A program made the position numbers and the translations under genes. From Dyella nitratireducens (GTDB lineage: Bacteria; Pseudomonadota; Gammaproteobacteria; Xanthomonadales; Rhodanobacteraceae), in NCBI RefSeq assembly GCF_014642835.1, contig NZ_BMJA01000003.1:565270-629269 (forward strand): a stretch of DNA of 64,000 bases, in the 5' to 3' direction. This document shows positions 52,445-61,894 of the stretch, one piece after another. How positions within the stretch are numbered: the stretch's first letter is position 1; every line of letters starts with the position of its first letter. The notes beneath the pieces are model-generated. The model was not told where the DNA came from. It saw only the letters and a list, made by a program, of their open reading frames with translations, and did no database searches.

Positions 52445-53668
52445 ATGCGCTTCAATCGCCGCCATATCCCGCTTTGCCTGACCGTCTTGTTCTGCACGGC
52501 CACCTGTTTTTCCGGTTGCGCTGCTGCGCCAAGCCATACGAAAAACACAGCCCATGAAACGCATGCGCAGGGCTTTGCACATCCCGGCTTGCTGCATACC
52601 GATAGCGATTTCGATCGCATGCGCACGGCGGTTTCCGGGCAACGTCAGCCGTGGCTGCAAGATTGGCAGTTGCTGACCGCCAATCGCCACGCATCGCTCG
52701 ATTGGCATCCTCGTGCAACGCCCATCGTTTATCGCGGTGTGGACCGGGTCCACCCTCAAAACTATCCGGTGCTTTTCAACGACGCCGCGGCAGCCTACGC
52801 GCTCGCATTGCGCTGGAAGATTTCGGGCGACGATGCGTATGCGGACAAGGCCGTTGCCACGTTGAATGCGTGGTCGCATACGCTGACCGCGATCGACGGA
52901 AGCTCGGACCGTTTTCTTGCATCAGGCATTTACGGCTATGAATTGGCCAATGCCGCTGAAATTCTTCGCACGTACCGCCACTGGAATGCTGACGAGTTCC
53001 ATCGCTTCCAATCGATGATGCTCAACGTGTTCTATCCGATGAATCACGATTTTCTCGTCAGGCACAACGGCGCGAAAATCGATCACTACTGGGCCAATTG
53101 GGATCTGGCCAACATGGCATCGATGCTGGCCATCGGCGTACTGACTGATCGCCACGACATCTATGACGAAGCGGTGGAGTACTTCAAGCACGGACAAGGC
53201 AACGGCGCCATCGAGCACGTCGTGTGGAAACTCTATCCGAACGGCCTTGGCCAAGTGCAGGAAAGCGGGCGCGACCAGGGCCACACCATGCTCGACATCG
53301 CACTGCTGGGCGCCATCTGCCAGATGGCCTGGAACCAGGGCGATGACTTGTTCGGTTACGACGACAACCGCGTATTGCGCGGTGCCGAATACGCAGCGCA
53401 ATACAATCTCGGTGAGGACGTGCCGTATACCCCATACAAGAACAGTGACGTCACCCAGCCGGTCATTTCATCCGATGGGCGCGGCGATATGCGGCCGATC
53501 TGGGCGTTGCTGTACAACCACTATGTGGTCTTGAAAGGGCTGAAGGCGCCGCATGTCACGGCGTATGCGCAGAAGGCAGCGCCAGAAGGTGGTGGCGGAG
53601 ACTATGGACCGAACAGTGGCGGATTCGATCAGCTTGGCTATGGCACGCTGACATATACGTTGCGATAA
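52445..53668 (+). CDS. Alginate-lyase-family (PL5-like) lipoprotein
   Basis: The 407-aa product starts at ATG 52445 with CGGAG upstream. The N-terminus has a lipobox-like FSGC (residues 27-30), so it may be a lipoprotein. The body is an alpha/alpha-barrel of the alginate lyase family: HPGLLHTDSDFDRMR, NDAAAAYALALRWKISGDD, NHDFLVRHNGAKIDHYWANW, GQVQESGRDQGHTMLDI. The Asn/His/Arg/Tyr-bearing segments are those that line the active cleft in this superfamily. The likely substrate is a uronate polysaccharide. It is separated from the leftward cluster of SGNH, DUF1080 and GH92 genes by a family B repeat. Confidence 0.8.
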   Translation: MRFNRRHIPLCLTVLFCTATCFSGCAAAPSHTKNTAHETHAQGFAHPGLLHTDSDFDRMRTAVSGQRQPWLQDWQLLTANRHASLDWHPRATPIVYRGVDRVHPQNYPVLFNDAAAAYALALRWKISGDDAYADKAVATLNAWSHTLTAIDGSSDRFLASGIYGYELANAAEILRTYRHWNADEFHRFQSMMLNVFYPMNHDFLVRHNGAKIDHYWANWDLANMASMLAIGVLTDRHDIYDEAVEYFKHGQGNGAIEHVVWKLYPNGLGQVQESGRDQGHTMLDIALLGAICQMAWNQGDDLFGYDDNRVLRGAEYAAQYNLGEDVPYTPYKNSDVTQPVISSDGRGDMRPIWALLYNHYVVLKGLKAPHVTAYAQKAAPEGGGGDYGPNSGGFDQLGYGTLTYTLR

Positions 53669-53673
53669 GCATC

Positions 53674-53745
53674 GTAGGTCGGGGTGCAAACCCCAACACC
53701 CGCGGTGCCGCGCATGGCGATGTTGGGGTTTGCACCCCAACCTAC
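53674..53745. repeat. Family B repeat pair between convergent genes
   Basis: An almost intact pair (GTAGGTCGGGGTGCAAACCC and the inverse arm) fills the whole 78-nt gap between the lyase-like gene (stop 53668) and the SGNH gene (stop at 53747). It is the only candidate terminator for both. Confidence 0.9.
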
Positions 53746-53746
53746 G

Positions 53747-54619
53747 TCAAGGCGAAGACGAAAGCGCCTCCTTCATCGCCTCCCGCGCCAGCTTGTCCAT
53801 CACCGCATACCCTTGCGCATTCGGATGCACCCCATCAATCGCCAGCTTGGCGATAAAGCCGCGATGGCCGTCATCCAGCGACGTGAAGTAATCAACGCAA
53901 GTCAGTCCATTCTGCTTGGCATACGCCTTGATCCAGTCATTGAACGCATGGATGGTCTCGACCGGCTGCACTGACGGCCGCCACGGATACCTTGCAACCG
54001 GAGTGAGCGTGGCGAGAATCACGCGGATGTGATGCGCCTGCGCCAGCTCCACCATGCTCTGGATGTTGTTCTCGATGTTTTGCAACGTGGTGGGGCCGGT
54101 GTTGCCGGCAATGTCATTGGTGCCCGCAAGAATGTGCACCACGGCCGGATGCAGGTCGATCACGTCCTGCCTGAAGCGCACCAGCATCTGCGGCGTGGTC
54201 TGCCCGCTGATGCCACGGTCGATCACGTCATCGGTGAAAAAGCCCGGGTCGGCATCGATCCACGCTTGCGTGATGGAATCCCCCATGAAGACCACGCGAT
54301 GCGCCGTCGCCGGAGGCAGCTTGGCGTTGGCTTCACGATAACGGCACATGCTGCCGAAGTCGTACGCCAGGCGCTGTTCTTCCCAGGCTTTGGAGGCTGC
54401 AGCCAAAGCAGCTCTGGATTGCGGCAACAGGGGACGTTTTGGGCCAGCCGGAGCTTCAGGAGGCGGCAGCAGTGCGGCGCACGGGTTGTCCATGACGCCG
54501 ACGGATGCTGGGGGCGGTTCTGTTGTAGATGAGGTTGCCGGTGCGGCAGTTTGGGCGACGCAGGTGCTGCAAGTGAAGGCCACGGTTAGGGCAAAGGAAA
54601 CGAATGCCGAAACTTTCAC
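53747..54619 (-). CDS. Secreted SGNH/GDSL hydrolase 2
   Basis: The 290-aa product starts at GTG 54619 (GGGGAGA upstream) with a signal peptide ending near CVAQT. A Pro/Ala-rich linker (about 24-70) precedes an SGNH domain: GDSIT (Ser115), RGISGQTT, AGTNDI and DGVHPNAQGY with the Asp/His pair. It resembles platelet-activating-factor acetylhydrolase-like lipases that deacylate glycans. It is leftward, like the DUF1080, TonB receptor and GH92 genes further right, but a 570-nt repeat-filled gap separates it from them. Confidence 0.87.
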   Translation of the reverse strand: MKVSAFVSFALTVAFTCSTCVAQTAAPATSSTTEPPPASVGVMDNPCAALLPPPEAPAGPKRPLLPQSRAALAAASKAWEEQRLAYDFGSMCRYREANAKLPPATAHRVVFMGDSITQAWIDADPGFFTDDVIDRGISGQTTPQMLVRFRQDVIDLHPAVVHILAGTNDIAGNTGPTTLQNIENNIQSMVELAQAHHIRVILATLTPVARYPWRPSVQPVETIHAFNDWIKAYAKQNGLTCVDYFTSLDDGHRGFIAKLAIDGVHPNAQGYAVMDKLAREAMKEALSSSP

Positions 54620-54738
54620 GGTGTATCTCCCCGTTGTTTTGCGTGAAGACCGCTATGCGGTTAGCTAGTTCCCTCTTTTACCAAATGCGGCCTTCAGCCG
54701 CTGTAAGTTGACATGAAACTGCAAGCTCCCTCGCGGCC

Positions 54739-55096
54739 GTCATTCCGGCGAAAGCCCATTGATGTCAGGGGAAATTTTGCGGAAAAAGTAACGAGCACGT
54801 GAGAAACAACACGTTTGCATGATTCGCGCAGCAAGCGATTTAAAAAAGTTTGTTCAACGCGATATCCACGAGTGAACCGGAAACGGCCCCCTCCCCTGCG
54901 TGCAGGGGAGGGCTGAGGTGGGGTGAGGCGAGCGAAGCTCGCTCCCGCTATGCGGGAATGGATAAGAGACATGATGGAATCTCTGGCGAGATTGCTTCAC
55001 CCCACCCCAACCCTCCCCTACTACACGTAGGGGAGGGAGCCGATCCGGCAAGCTAAAAAACTTCCCTGGACAGCAGTGGGCGAAAGCCGGAATGAC
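54739..55096. repeat. Composite repeat: family C pair inside an outer inverted pair
   Basis: The outer arms are GTCATTCCGGCGAAAGCCCA.. (from 54739) and its inverse ending ..GCCGGAATGAC (55096). An inner family C pair spans 54887-55039. A conserved spacer (54770-54886, containing GTAACGAGCACGTGAG and CGCGATATCCACGAGTGAAC) is nearly repeated at 63736-63851. The unit is thus larger than a simple palindrome. It fills the gap between the SGNH and DUF1080 genes. Confidence 0.8.
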
Positions 55097-55189
55097 GATT
55101 TGCTAAAGATCAACGCTCAACGCAAGTAACATGCATGGCGGCGTTGGATTTACACCGACCTACATGTCCCCGCACAGAGAACGAAGCAG

Positions 55190-55939
55190 TTACAGCTTCC
55201 GAATCTTGATATCCCTAAACCACAACCGTATCGGCACTTCCCCCTTATCCTCCGTCCCCTGCAAGGAAATATGCCCTTCGCGGAAGGTGGCGAAATCCGG
55301 CCACGCGGTGAACTTGCTCTTCGCCACCAGGCGCTTCCAGTCATCCGTCCACAGCTGCGTGTCGATTACCTTGTGCCCGTTCTGGAAGAACTGCACATGC
55401 CCGTGGTCGGCAATGATTTCGAAGTTGTTCCACTGCCCTGCTTCGTTCACCCATTCCACATCCGAAGAAATCAGGTCGAACAGGTCGCCGGAACGCTCCT
55501 TGAGCACGCGGCTGTCGGGCTTGGTGCAGGCCAGGTCGGCAATCTGCATTTCCGGGCCGGTTTCGTAGGTGTTCTGGTATTTGGGTGCTTCGTGCACGTA
55601 GAACATCACACCGCTGTCCGCGCAGGGGCTCATCTTCCACGACAGCTTCAGGTCGAAATTGCCGAACTGGGCATCGGTGACCAGATCCTGGAAGTCCGCC
55701 GCCGGATCGTCAGGGCGCTTCTCCATCAAGATCGCACCATCACTCACCTTCCAATCCTTGCCCGGCGCCTTCGCCAGATAGGAATGCCAGCCTGCCAGGC
55801 TCTGGCCATCGAACAGCAATTGCCAGCCTTGCGCTTTTTCTTGCGCGGTGAGCGTGTTGTGCTGCTGTGCATGCACCATGCCGCACAGGGCCAGGCCGGT
55901 GGCGGCCAACAGACTGCTTGCCAATTTCTTGCGAATCAT
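55190..55939 (-). CDS. DUF1080 (3-keto-disaccharide hydrolase family) protein, secreted
   Basis: The 249-aa product starts at ATG 55939 (CGAGGC upstream) with a signal peptide ending MVHAQ. It has the concanavalin-like DUF1080 fold: GWQLLFDGQSLAGWHSY, KVSDGAILM, FGNFDLKLSWKMSPCADSGV, GQWNNFEIIADHGHVQFFQN. Characterised members hydrolyse 3-keto-disaccharides or bind glycans. The gene lies 61 nt after the TonB receptor on the same strand, so it is probably cotranscribed with the receptor. Confidence 0.88.
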   Translation of the reverse strand: MIRKKLASSLLAATGLALCGMVHAQQHNTLTAQEKAQGWQLLFDGQSLAGWHSYLAKAPGKDWKVSDGAILMEKRPDDPAADFQDLVTDAQFGNFDLKLSWKMSPCADSGVMFYVHEAPKYQNTYETGPEMQIADLACTKPDSRVLKERSGDLFDLISSDVEWVNEAGQWNNFEIIADHGHVQFFQNGHKVIDTQLWTDDWKRLVAKSKFTAWPDFATFREGHISLQGTEDKGEVPIRLWFRDIKIRKL

Positions 55940-56000
55940 GTGTTGCCTCGTCAGTGTCGCGGCCTGGTGCCGCACGCATCATGCAGCACCAGGCCTTCGG

Positions 56001-58811
56001 TCAGATACCCAGGTCAAAACCTATGTCGAGATACACCGAGCGTCCCAGCGCGCTGTAGTCGGTCACATCGAAATACGGCCAACCGCTGTTGGTGCTATCC
56101 ATCGGCGGGCGCTTGTTGAAGATATTGTTGGCGGTGACAGACACGGTCGTCTTGGGCGTCACCTTGTAGCCAACGCTGCCGTTGAAAGTGATCCAAGGAC
56201 CGATTTTCGGCCCGGTGCCGGCGTAATTCCAGGTGTTGCCGTCACGCAGGCCATAGATCGTGCTGCTCCACTTGCCGATGTTCCAGGTGATCGTACCGCT
56301 CACGCGGCTCTTGAACTCGTCGTTGTTGTTGCAGCACAGGTAGTTGAGCGTCGGGTCGCCCGCCTTTTCCTGATAGGTGTGCTTGAATTCGTCGTAGTAA
56401 TCGAGACCAAACTGGAATGAGCCAAAACCCTCCGTATCCAGGCGATATTTCACACTGGACTGGATGCCGGTCTGATATTCCGATGCCACGTTGATGGGAT
56501 AGGTGTTGACCTGTTTGATGACATTCGCATTGATCGGGTCGGATGCTGGATAACGCTCCACCTCGGCGATCACCTGCTGGCAGGTCGGCGAGTTGATGTT
56601 ATAAGCCTGCTGCCCGTTATCCGAAACGCCAAGCCGGCAATCGGCCTCTTCCGAGAGGATTTGATCGGTACTCAGCGTCACCACTTCGTTGCTGACGCGA
56701 ATGATGTCGTAGTCCACCGACCAGCTCAGGCGGTTGTCCGACGTGGACCAGACGAACCCGGCCGTGTAGGTCTTGGCGGTGATGTCCATCAGATTGGTAT
56801 TGCCGGATGTCACCGCAAGAATCGACAAGCCGTTGTACGGACACTGGCCATACGTCGCCGGGCCGTAGCCGGCAAGGCGGCATTTGTAATAGTCGGTGTT
56901 GGTGCTGTAGCCGCTGCTGTGGGCTGAGAACAGGTAGAACAGGTCGGGCGCGCGGAACGCCGTGGCAGCGCTGGCGCGCAGCAGCAGCGTGTCGAATGGC
57001 CGGTATTCCAGGCCAAGCTTGTAGGTCGGGCGGCCGTGCCCTCTTCCACCGTAATCGTATTTGTCGAAGCGTGCGGAGACATCGGCCGTCAGCTGCTTGA
57101 ACAACGGCAACTGCAATTCGCCGCCGAAGGCAAACTGGCTGCTCGCACCGCCCGCCGTGGTGGTGCCACCGATGCCGCGGAAATAACCTTCCGCCGCGAG
57201 CGGGCTTGCGGAGGCATTGGAAAAGCGTTGATTGCTGGTTTGTGCAATCAACGCCGCACCGACATCACCCGCCGGCAACGAGAACAGGCTGGTGGTATTG
57301 GCGGTGAAGGTTTCGTTCTGCGTCCAGGATGTCGAAGCGGCGCGATCGACGGCCGTGAACGCGTTGTACAGCGCCGGCGTAATCGGCTGATACAAGCGAT
57401 TGAGGTTCGGAGCGTAGATCGGGTAGCCGTTCGCGTCGGTGCCGAGCTGGGGCCCGAGGTAATACTGATCAACGCCATTGTTGGCAAGAAAATCGCGCGA
57501 CTTGCGCACCAGATCCGTCTGCGAACGGTTGTAGTAGGCGTCGTAGTTCCAATCGTCGAACAGCTCGCCGCGCACACCGATGCTTACGTTGTACGTCTTG
57601 GTAAACACATGCTGGTCACCCGCATCGGAACCGGCTTCTTCCGGCGCGAAGATGCGCTGCCATTCCTCGTATTGCCCGCTGGTCTGGTTGTAGAACGTGT
57701 TGTTCCAGAAAGGACTGCCGCCCACGTAGGTGGGATTGCTGTAGCTGTACAAGGTATCGGCATACACCGTGGTGTGGTCGTTGATGTGATAGCGCAATTG
57801 CAGCAGGCCATTGGCATCGGTTTCGTCATTGGAAAGCGTCGCATAGCCAACGTTCTTGGGACTGCCGCAGTAATAGCCCAGGCCCGGGCGATAGCTGTAA
57901 GTGGTGCTGCCCCAGTACAGCCCCTGCAGCGGCGCACAGGTGGCAGCGCCTGGATCAATGTATTTGTCGATGCTGGAGTTCAAACGCAGAAAGGTGCGCG
58001 AGTTGACGCGGCCCAGCACATCCGGATCGTCATCCTGCGAGTCGATATAACTGCGCTGATAGCCCCAGATGGGGTTTTGCTTGGAAAGCTGCACGCCACC
58101 GCTGACATCCAGGTTGCCCCAGGTATGTCCGGAGCTGATCTGCAAGCGCTTGCTGATACCGCCGCCATCGCTGTAATCGCCATAGCGGAACGCGACGTGC
58201 GTGCCCTCGACGTGATCTTTCAGCACGATATTGACCACGCCTGCGATCGCCGCCGAACCGTAGATCGACGACGCGCCGCCCGTCAGCACATCGATGCGAT
58301 CAATCAACCCAACCGGAATGTTGGAAATATCGGTGATGTTCAAACTGCCGTTGTAAGCCAGCGGGTAGCTGGCCATCGGCCGGCCATTGAGCAAGGTCAG
58401 GGTGAAGTCCGGACTCAAACCGAACAAGCTGATGGTCTTGGCAGCCGGCGTGTAGCCGCCGGTGAACTGCGGATCCTGCACAGAACCGTTGGCCACAGGA
58501 AGTGAACGCAAAGCATCGTAGGTATCGACGAAACCCTGCTTCTCGATGTCCTTGGCGGTGATCGTGGTGACCGGCGAAGGCCCCTCGATCTGTGCTTGCG
58601 GGATCAGTGAGCCGGTAACTTGCACGCTTTTGAGTTTCCTGGGCTTGTTCTGCTCCTGATCGTTCAGCGAGTTGCTGTTCGTATTGCTGCTTGATGAGGT
58701 ACTGCTAGTGGAATTCTGCGGCGGCGGCAATGCCGCTTGTTGCGCCAAGGCCTGCGAAATGGAACAGGCCAACAGCGATGTCGCACACAGGCACATCCAA
58801 TGGGTCTTCAT
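56001..58811 (-). CDS. TonB-dependent outer-membrane receptor 2
   Basis: The 936-aa product starts at ATG 58811, nine bases after GGGGAGG, with a signal peptide ending near QALAQQ. A Ser/Asn-rich linker precedes the plug (VQVTGSLIPQAQIEGPSPVT, ITAKDIEKQGFVDTYDALRS, LLNGRPMASYPL, LTGGASSIYGSAAIAGVVNI), followed by a barrel rich in Tyr, Trp and Gly. It lies between GH92 upstream and DUF1080 downstream on one strand, so it likely imports mannose-rich or related oligosaccharides. It is a paralog of the receptor at 26729-29548. Confidence 0.88.
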   Translation of the reverse strand: MKTHWMCLCATSLLACSISQALAQQAALPPPQNSTSSTSSSSNTNSNSLNDQEQNKPRKLKSVQVTGSLIPQAQIEGPSPVTTITAKDIEKQGFVDTYDALRSLPVANGSVQDPQFTGGYTPAAKTISLFGLSPDFTLTLLNGRPMASYPLAYNGSLNITDISNIPVGLIDRIDVLTGGASSIYGSAAIAGVVNIVLKDHVEGTHVAFRYGDYSDGGGISKRLQISSGHTWGNLDVSGGVQLSKQNPIWGYQRSYIDSQDDDPDVLGRVNSRTFLRLNSSIDKYIDPGAATCAPLQGLYWGSTTYSYRPGLGYYCGSPKNVGYATLSNDETDANGLLQLRYHINDHTTVYADTLYSYSNPTYVGGSPFWNNTFYNQTSGQYEEWQRIFAPEEAGSDAGDQHVFTKTYNVSIGVRGELFDDWNYDAYYNRSQTDLVRKSRDFLANNGVDQYYLGPQLGTDANGYPIYAPNLNRLYQPITPALYNAFTAVDRAASTSWTQNETFTANTTSLFSLPAGDVGAALIAQTSNQRFSNASASPLAAEGYFRGIGGTTTAGGASSQFAFGGELQLPLFKQLTADVSARFDKYDYGGRGHGRPTYKLGLEYRPFDTLLLRASAATAFRAPDLFYLFSAHSSGYSTNTDYYKCRLAGYGPATYGQCPYNGLSILAVTSGNTNLMDITAKTYTAGFVWSTSDNRLSWSVDYDIIRVSNEVVTLSTDQILSEEADCRLGVSDNGQQAYNINSPTCQQVIAEVERYPASDPINANVIKQVNTYPINVASEYQTGIQSSVKYRLDTEGFGSFQFGLDYYDEFKHTYQEKAGDPTLNYLCCNNNDEFKSRVSGTITWNIGKWSSTIYGLRDGNTWNYAGTGPKIGPWITFNGSVGYKVTPKTTVSVTANNIFNKRPPMDSTNSGWPYFDVTDYSALGRSVYLDIGFDLGI

Positions 58812-59014
58812 CAGGTACATCCTCCCCGTACGTCACAGTCAATTCGCCGCGGATGCGGCGATGCCCGACGTTCCCTATCCACCACAGCCCCTACTGAGCC
58901 CTTGCTCTGTTTTCCCCTGCCGTTCCGGGCTGCTTGCTCCAAAACCAGATCGATGGCTCGGTTGTTGTTGGCTTCAATCGATCCAAATCAACGATAAAAA
59001 AAGTCCACGCCCTC

Positions 59015-61408
59015 TCAGCTCCCCGCTGAGAAGGAAGGCGGTGCATCGATGGATTGACTTCCCCATGCACGATCAACGGCATGTTGAAGTTCAAAGCGCA
59101 GATGCCCACCGTGCGCCACAAAGGACGGCGACAACCAAGGCTTCGCGTAAACCTTGCCGTCGACCGACATCGCATGAATGAAACGGTTGCTGGTCGACGC
59201 ACCCGGTGCATCGATCGTTACGTCGCCGCCAGCACGATGAACCACGGCGTGCGGAAACAGCGGACTGCTCACCAGCAATTCCGCACGTCCAGGAATTTCC
59301 GGATAAAGCCCCAATGCCGACCACACGCACCAGGACGACATTTCACCCAGATCGTCGTTGCCGGGAATACCGTCGGATGCGTTCTTCCAATAACGCTCGA
59401 GCACGGTGCGAACCGTATCCTGCGTTTTATAAGGCTGCCCGGCGAAATCGTAGAGCCACGGCGTTTCCACGGAAGGTTCGTTGTTCAATTCTGCGTGCAG
59501 CGGTCCGGCATTGGTGACGGCCCAATGGCCATGTTCGTCGTGAAAGAAGCGATCGAGTCGCGCACTTGCCTTGGCGGTACCACCCATCGCCTGAAACAAG
59601 CCTTGCTCGTCGAACGGCACCATCCACACATAAACCGCTGCGCTGCCTTCCACGAAACCATCATCCGAAGCAGGCGAAAACGCCGGCCAGCTGCCATCGG
59701 CATGGCGGTTCTGGATATAGCCTTCCTGCGGCGTGGCCTTGGCGTTGTAGAGATTGCGCCAATAGCAGGAACGCACCAGGAAGCGTTGTGCATTCGCGGC
59801 ATCGTGCACATCCGCGGCCAGTTGCGACAATGCAAAATCTGCCGTCGCATCTTCCAGCGTTTCCGCCGCGCCGCCCCACGAGTGCGATGGGGTAGCGATG
59901 TAATGCAGCGTCAGCCATTGATCGAGCGAGGGCCGTTCGCCCACGCATTCCACATTGCAGCCATCGTCGGAAAGGTCATGCGCCGTAGGCATCGTGGCCG
60001 CGTGCATCAGCGAGGCATAAGCGCCTTGCAGGTCGAAATCATGCCCGCCAAACGCATAGATATCGGCCAGCGCAGGCACGGCAGGATCACCGCTCATCAC
60101 GTGCGTGCCGCCACTATTGTGCGTCCAGCGATCCCACTCGCCATGGTTCTGTTGTGCCTGGTTATACAGCGACTGGGCGATATCGCTGCCGACATCGGGC
60201 AGCAGCCACGTTACGAGCTGCAGCTGGGAACGGTAGACATCCCAGCCCGAGAAGTTCGCGTACTGGCTTTTCTGCTTGCCTTCGACGCGATGAATCTGTT
60301 GATCGAAACCGCGATATTCGCCGTTGATGTCGCTAAAGACGTTCGGATGCAACAGCGAGTGGTACAGCGCGGTGTAGAAAACCGTTTGCTGTTCCGCGCT
60401 ACCGCCATCGATCGCAATGCGGCCGAGCACCTCGTTCCACGCATCCTTGGCGCGCTGGGCCACTTGCTCCACCGTGGCGCCCGGTGCGATCTCCGCCTTC
60501 ACATTGGCACGTGCGTTGTCCAGGCTTACGTAGGAAATGCCCACGCGCACATGCACCGGGCCTTTGGCCGGATCGAACGCCACCCAGGCCCCGGAACCCT
60601 TGCCTGGCGTGGGAAAACCTTTCGCGTCGTAACCGGTACCGCCTTTCGCAGCCACGGCTCCGTCCTGCGTATTCGCATCTTGCCAAACGCCATTTGCCGT
60701 AAAGGCTTGATCGAATTGCGCGACAAAATACAGCGTGTAGTAGCTACGCTGATCGGCCTTGGCGAGATAACCGCAGAAATTGCCGCTGGTAACCATGCCG
60801 CTTACCGTGCGGGTTTGGGGATCGACGTCGACGGACGCATCGCTGCTGCCCACTTCGGAATCAGAAACGCGTATCAACAGGTTCGCCGGCTGATGCGCGG
60901 GAAAGTCAAAGCTCGCCATGCCGCTGCGCATGGCCGCCGCGAGTGTCACGTCAACACCATTGGCAAGCTTGACCTGATAACTGCCTGGCGTGGCGTGCTC
61001 ATCTTCGTGACGGAAATCGGCGGCATAACGCTCATCGCGCAGATCCGCGCTGGGCGACGTCGTGATCGGCACCGTCACAGGCATCATCGGCACGTCGCCG
61101 CCCGCACCTGCGCAGCCAGCACCGGATAGATGCGTGAGGCTGAAACCGCGTATGCGCTTGGCGTCGTATTGATAACCGCTGGGCGATGCGGTGCGCACAT
61201 GCTTGCCGCGCGTGTTCTCCGGGCTCCACTGCAGCATGCCGAATGGCATCACGGCACCCGGATAGGTATTGCCGCCGTTGCTGCTTCCAATCAACGGATT
61301 GACCTTGTCGGCCGGCGTCGCCGTCGTCTGCGCCATGCAAGCAGTTGCAAGAATAAGCAAGCCTCCCATCAGAACTAGCGCGATGCCGTGCTGCCGAGTG
61401 ACGATCAT
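59015..61408 (-). CDS. GH92 alpha-mannosidase-like enzyme, secreted
   Basis: The 797-aa product starts at ATG 61408 (GGGGGAAG upstream) with a signal peptide ending ATACMAQT. It matches GH92: VNPLIGSSNGGNTYPGAVMP, GFSLTHLSGAGC, a central barrel (YHSLLHPNVF, SGWDVYRSQ), and GNDDLGEMSSWCVWSALGLY with the catalytic Glu. GH92 enzymes are calcium-dependent exo-mannosidases of the inverting type. The TonB receptor gene follows after 203 nt on the same strand. A 14-nt palindrome lies 32 nt upstream of the start. Confidence 0.9.
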   Translation of the reverse strand: MIVTRQHGIALVLMGGLLILATACMAQTTATPADKVNPLIGSSNGGNTYPGAVMPFGMLQWSPENTRGKHVRTASPSGYQYDAKRIRGFSLTHLSGAGCAGAGGDVPMMPVTVPITTSPSADLRDERYAADFRHEDEHATPGSYQVKLANGVDVTLAAAMRSGMASFDFPAHQPANLLIRVSDSEVGSSDASVDVDPQTRTVSGMVTSGNFCGYLAKADQRSYYTLYFVAQFDQAFTANGVWQDANTQDGAVAAKGGTGYDAKGFPTPGKGSGAWVAFDPAKGPVHVRVGISYVSLDNARANVKAEIAPGATVEQVAQRAKDAWNEVLGRIAIDGGSAEQQTVFYTALYHSLLHPNVFSDINGEYRGFDQQIHRVEGKQKSQYANFSGWDVYRSQLQLVTWLLPDVGSDIAQSLYNQAQQNHGEWDRWTHNSGGTHVMSGDPAVPALADIYAFGGHDFDLQGAYASLMHAATMPTAHDLSDDGCNVECVGERPSLDQWLTLHYIATPSHSWGGAAETLEDATADFALSQLAADVHDAANAQRFLVRSCYWRNLYNAKATPQEGYIQNRHADGSWPAFSPASDDGFVEGSAAVYVWMVPFDEQGLFQAMGGTAKASARLDRFFHDEHGHWAVTNAGPLHAELNNEPSVETPWLYDFAGQPYKTQDTVRTVLERYWKNASDGIPGNDDLGEMSSWCVWSALGLYPEIPGRAELLVSSPLFPHAVVHRAGGDVTIDAPGASTSNRFIHAMSVDGKVYAKPWLSPSFVAHGGHLRFELQHAVDRAWGSQSIDAPPSFSAGS

Positions 61409-61439
61409 GCTGACGCTTCCCCCACTAAAACTGCCGTAT

Positions 61440-61453
61440 TTAGATCGATCTAA
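61440..61453. promoter_or_regulatory. Perfect 14-nt palindrome upstream of the GH92 gene
   Basis: TTAGATCGATCTAA is perfectly palindromic and sits 32 nt before the start codon, where an operator would block transcription. A weaker repeat AGACG-N6-CGTCT lies at 61497-61512. No regulator gene adjoins. Confidence 0.5.
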
Positions 61454-61678
61454 TTTCCAGGCCCAAAAAAAATGCACGCGCGCCTTCACATTGTTTAGAC
61501 GCCTATACGTCTTTCCAGCCTGTCCCCAAAGGTCGGACAGTAATACTTAATGACAAGTTGGGACATATGACCATTGGCATAGGGATGCCTTGGTAGGCGG
61601 GGGGCAAATCTTGATCTGTTCCAACGTTTTTAGGGCCTCGAAGGCCACTTGCCGCGAAAACGTCCGTCTAGCCTCGAC

Positions 61679-61746
61679 GTCATTCCGGCGAAGGCCGGAA
61701 TCCATCGCTAGGACGAAGCATGGATTCCGGCCTTCGCCGGAATGAC
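61679..61746. repeat. Family A palindromic repeat pair
   Basis: An intact copy (ATTCCGGCGAAGGCCGGAAT and its inverse) in the gap between the GH92 promoter region and the 3' end of the TetR gene. Confidence 0.9.
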
Positions 61747-61821
61747 GACTCGCTCTGCAACGGCATTGACGCGAATTTCGGCTCTCGCCAGAACAGGAAA
61801 AAACTTGGAGATAGCTCAAGC

Positions 61822-61894
61822 GTAGGTTGGGGTGCGAACCCCAACATTGGGGACACACAGGCATGGCGATGTTGGGGTTTTCACCCCAACCTAC
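61822..61894. repeat. Family B repeat pair that supplies a stop codon
   Basis: Both arms are present (GTAGGTTGGGGTGCGAACCC and the inverse). Its last bases, CTAC, read leftward give the TAG stop codon (61893-61891) of the TetR gene. Confidence 0.9.

Noticed and set aside
58985..59035. Terminator between GH92 and the TonB receptor
   Set aside because: A CTCAGC/GCTGAG stem is present, but the T-tract is about eleven bases away, so it is not a convincing rho-independent terminator.
59054..61129. A rightward open frame of 691 codons antisense to GH92
   Set aside because: Shadow of the GH92 reading frame; no domain, signal peptide or ribosome site.
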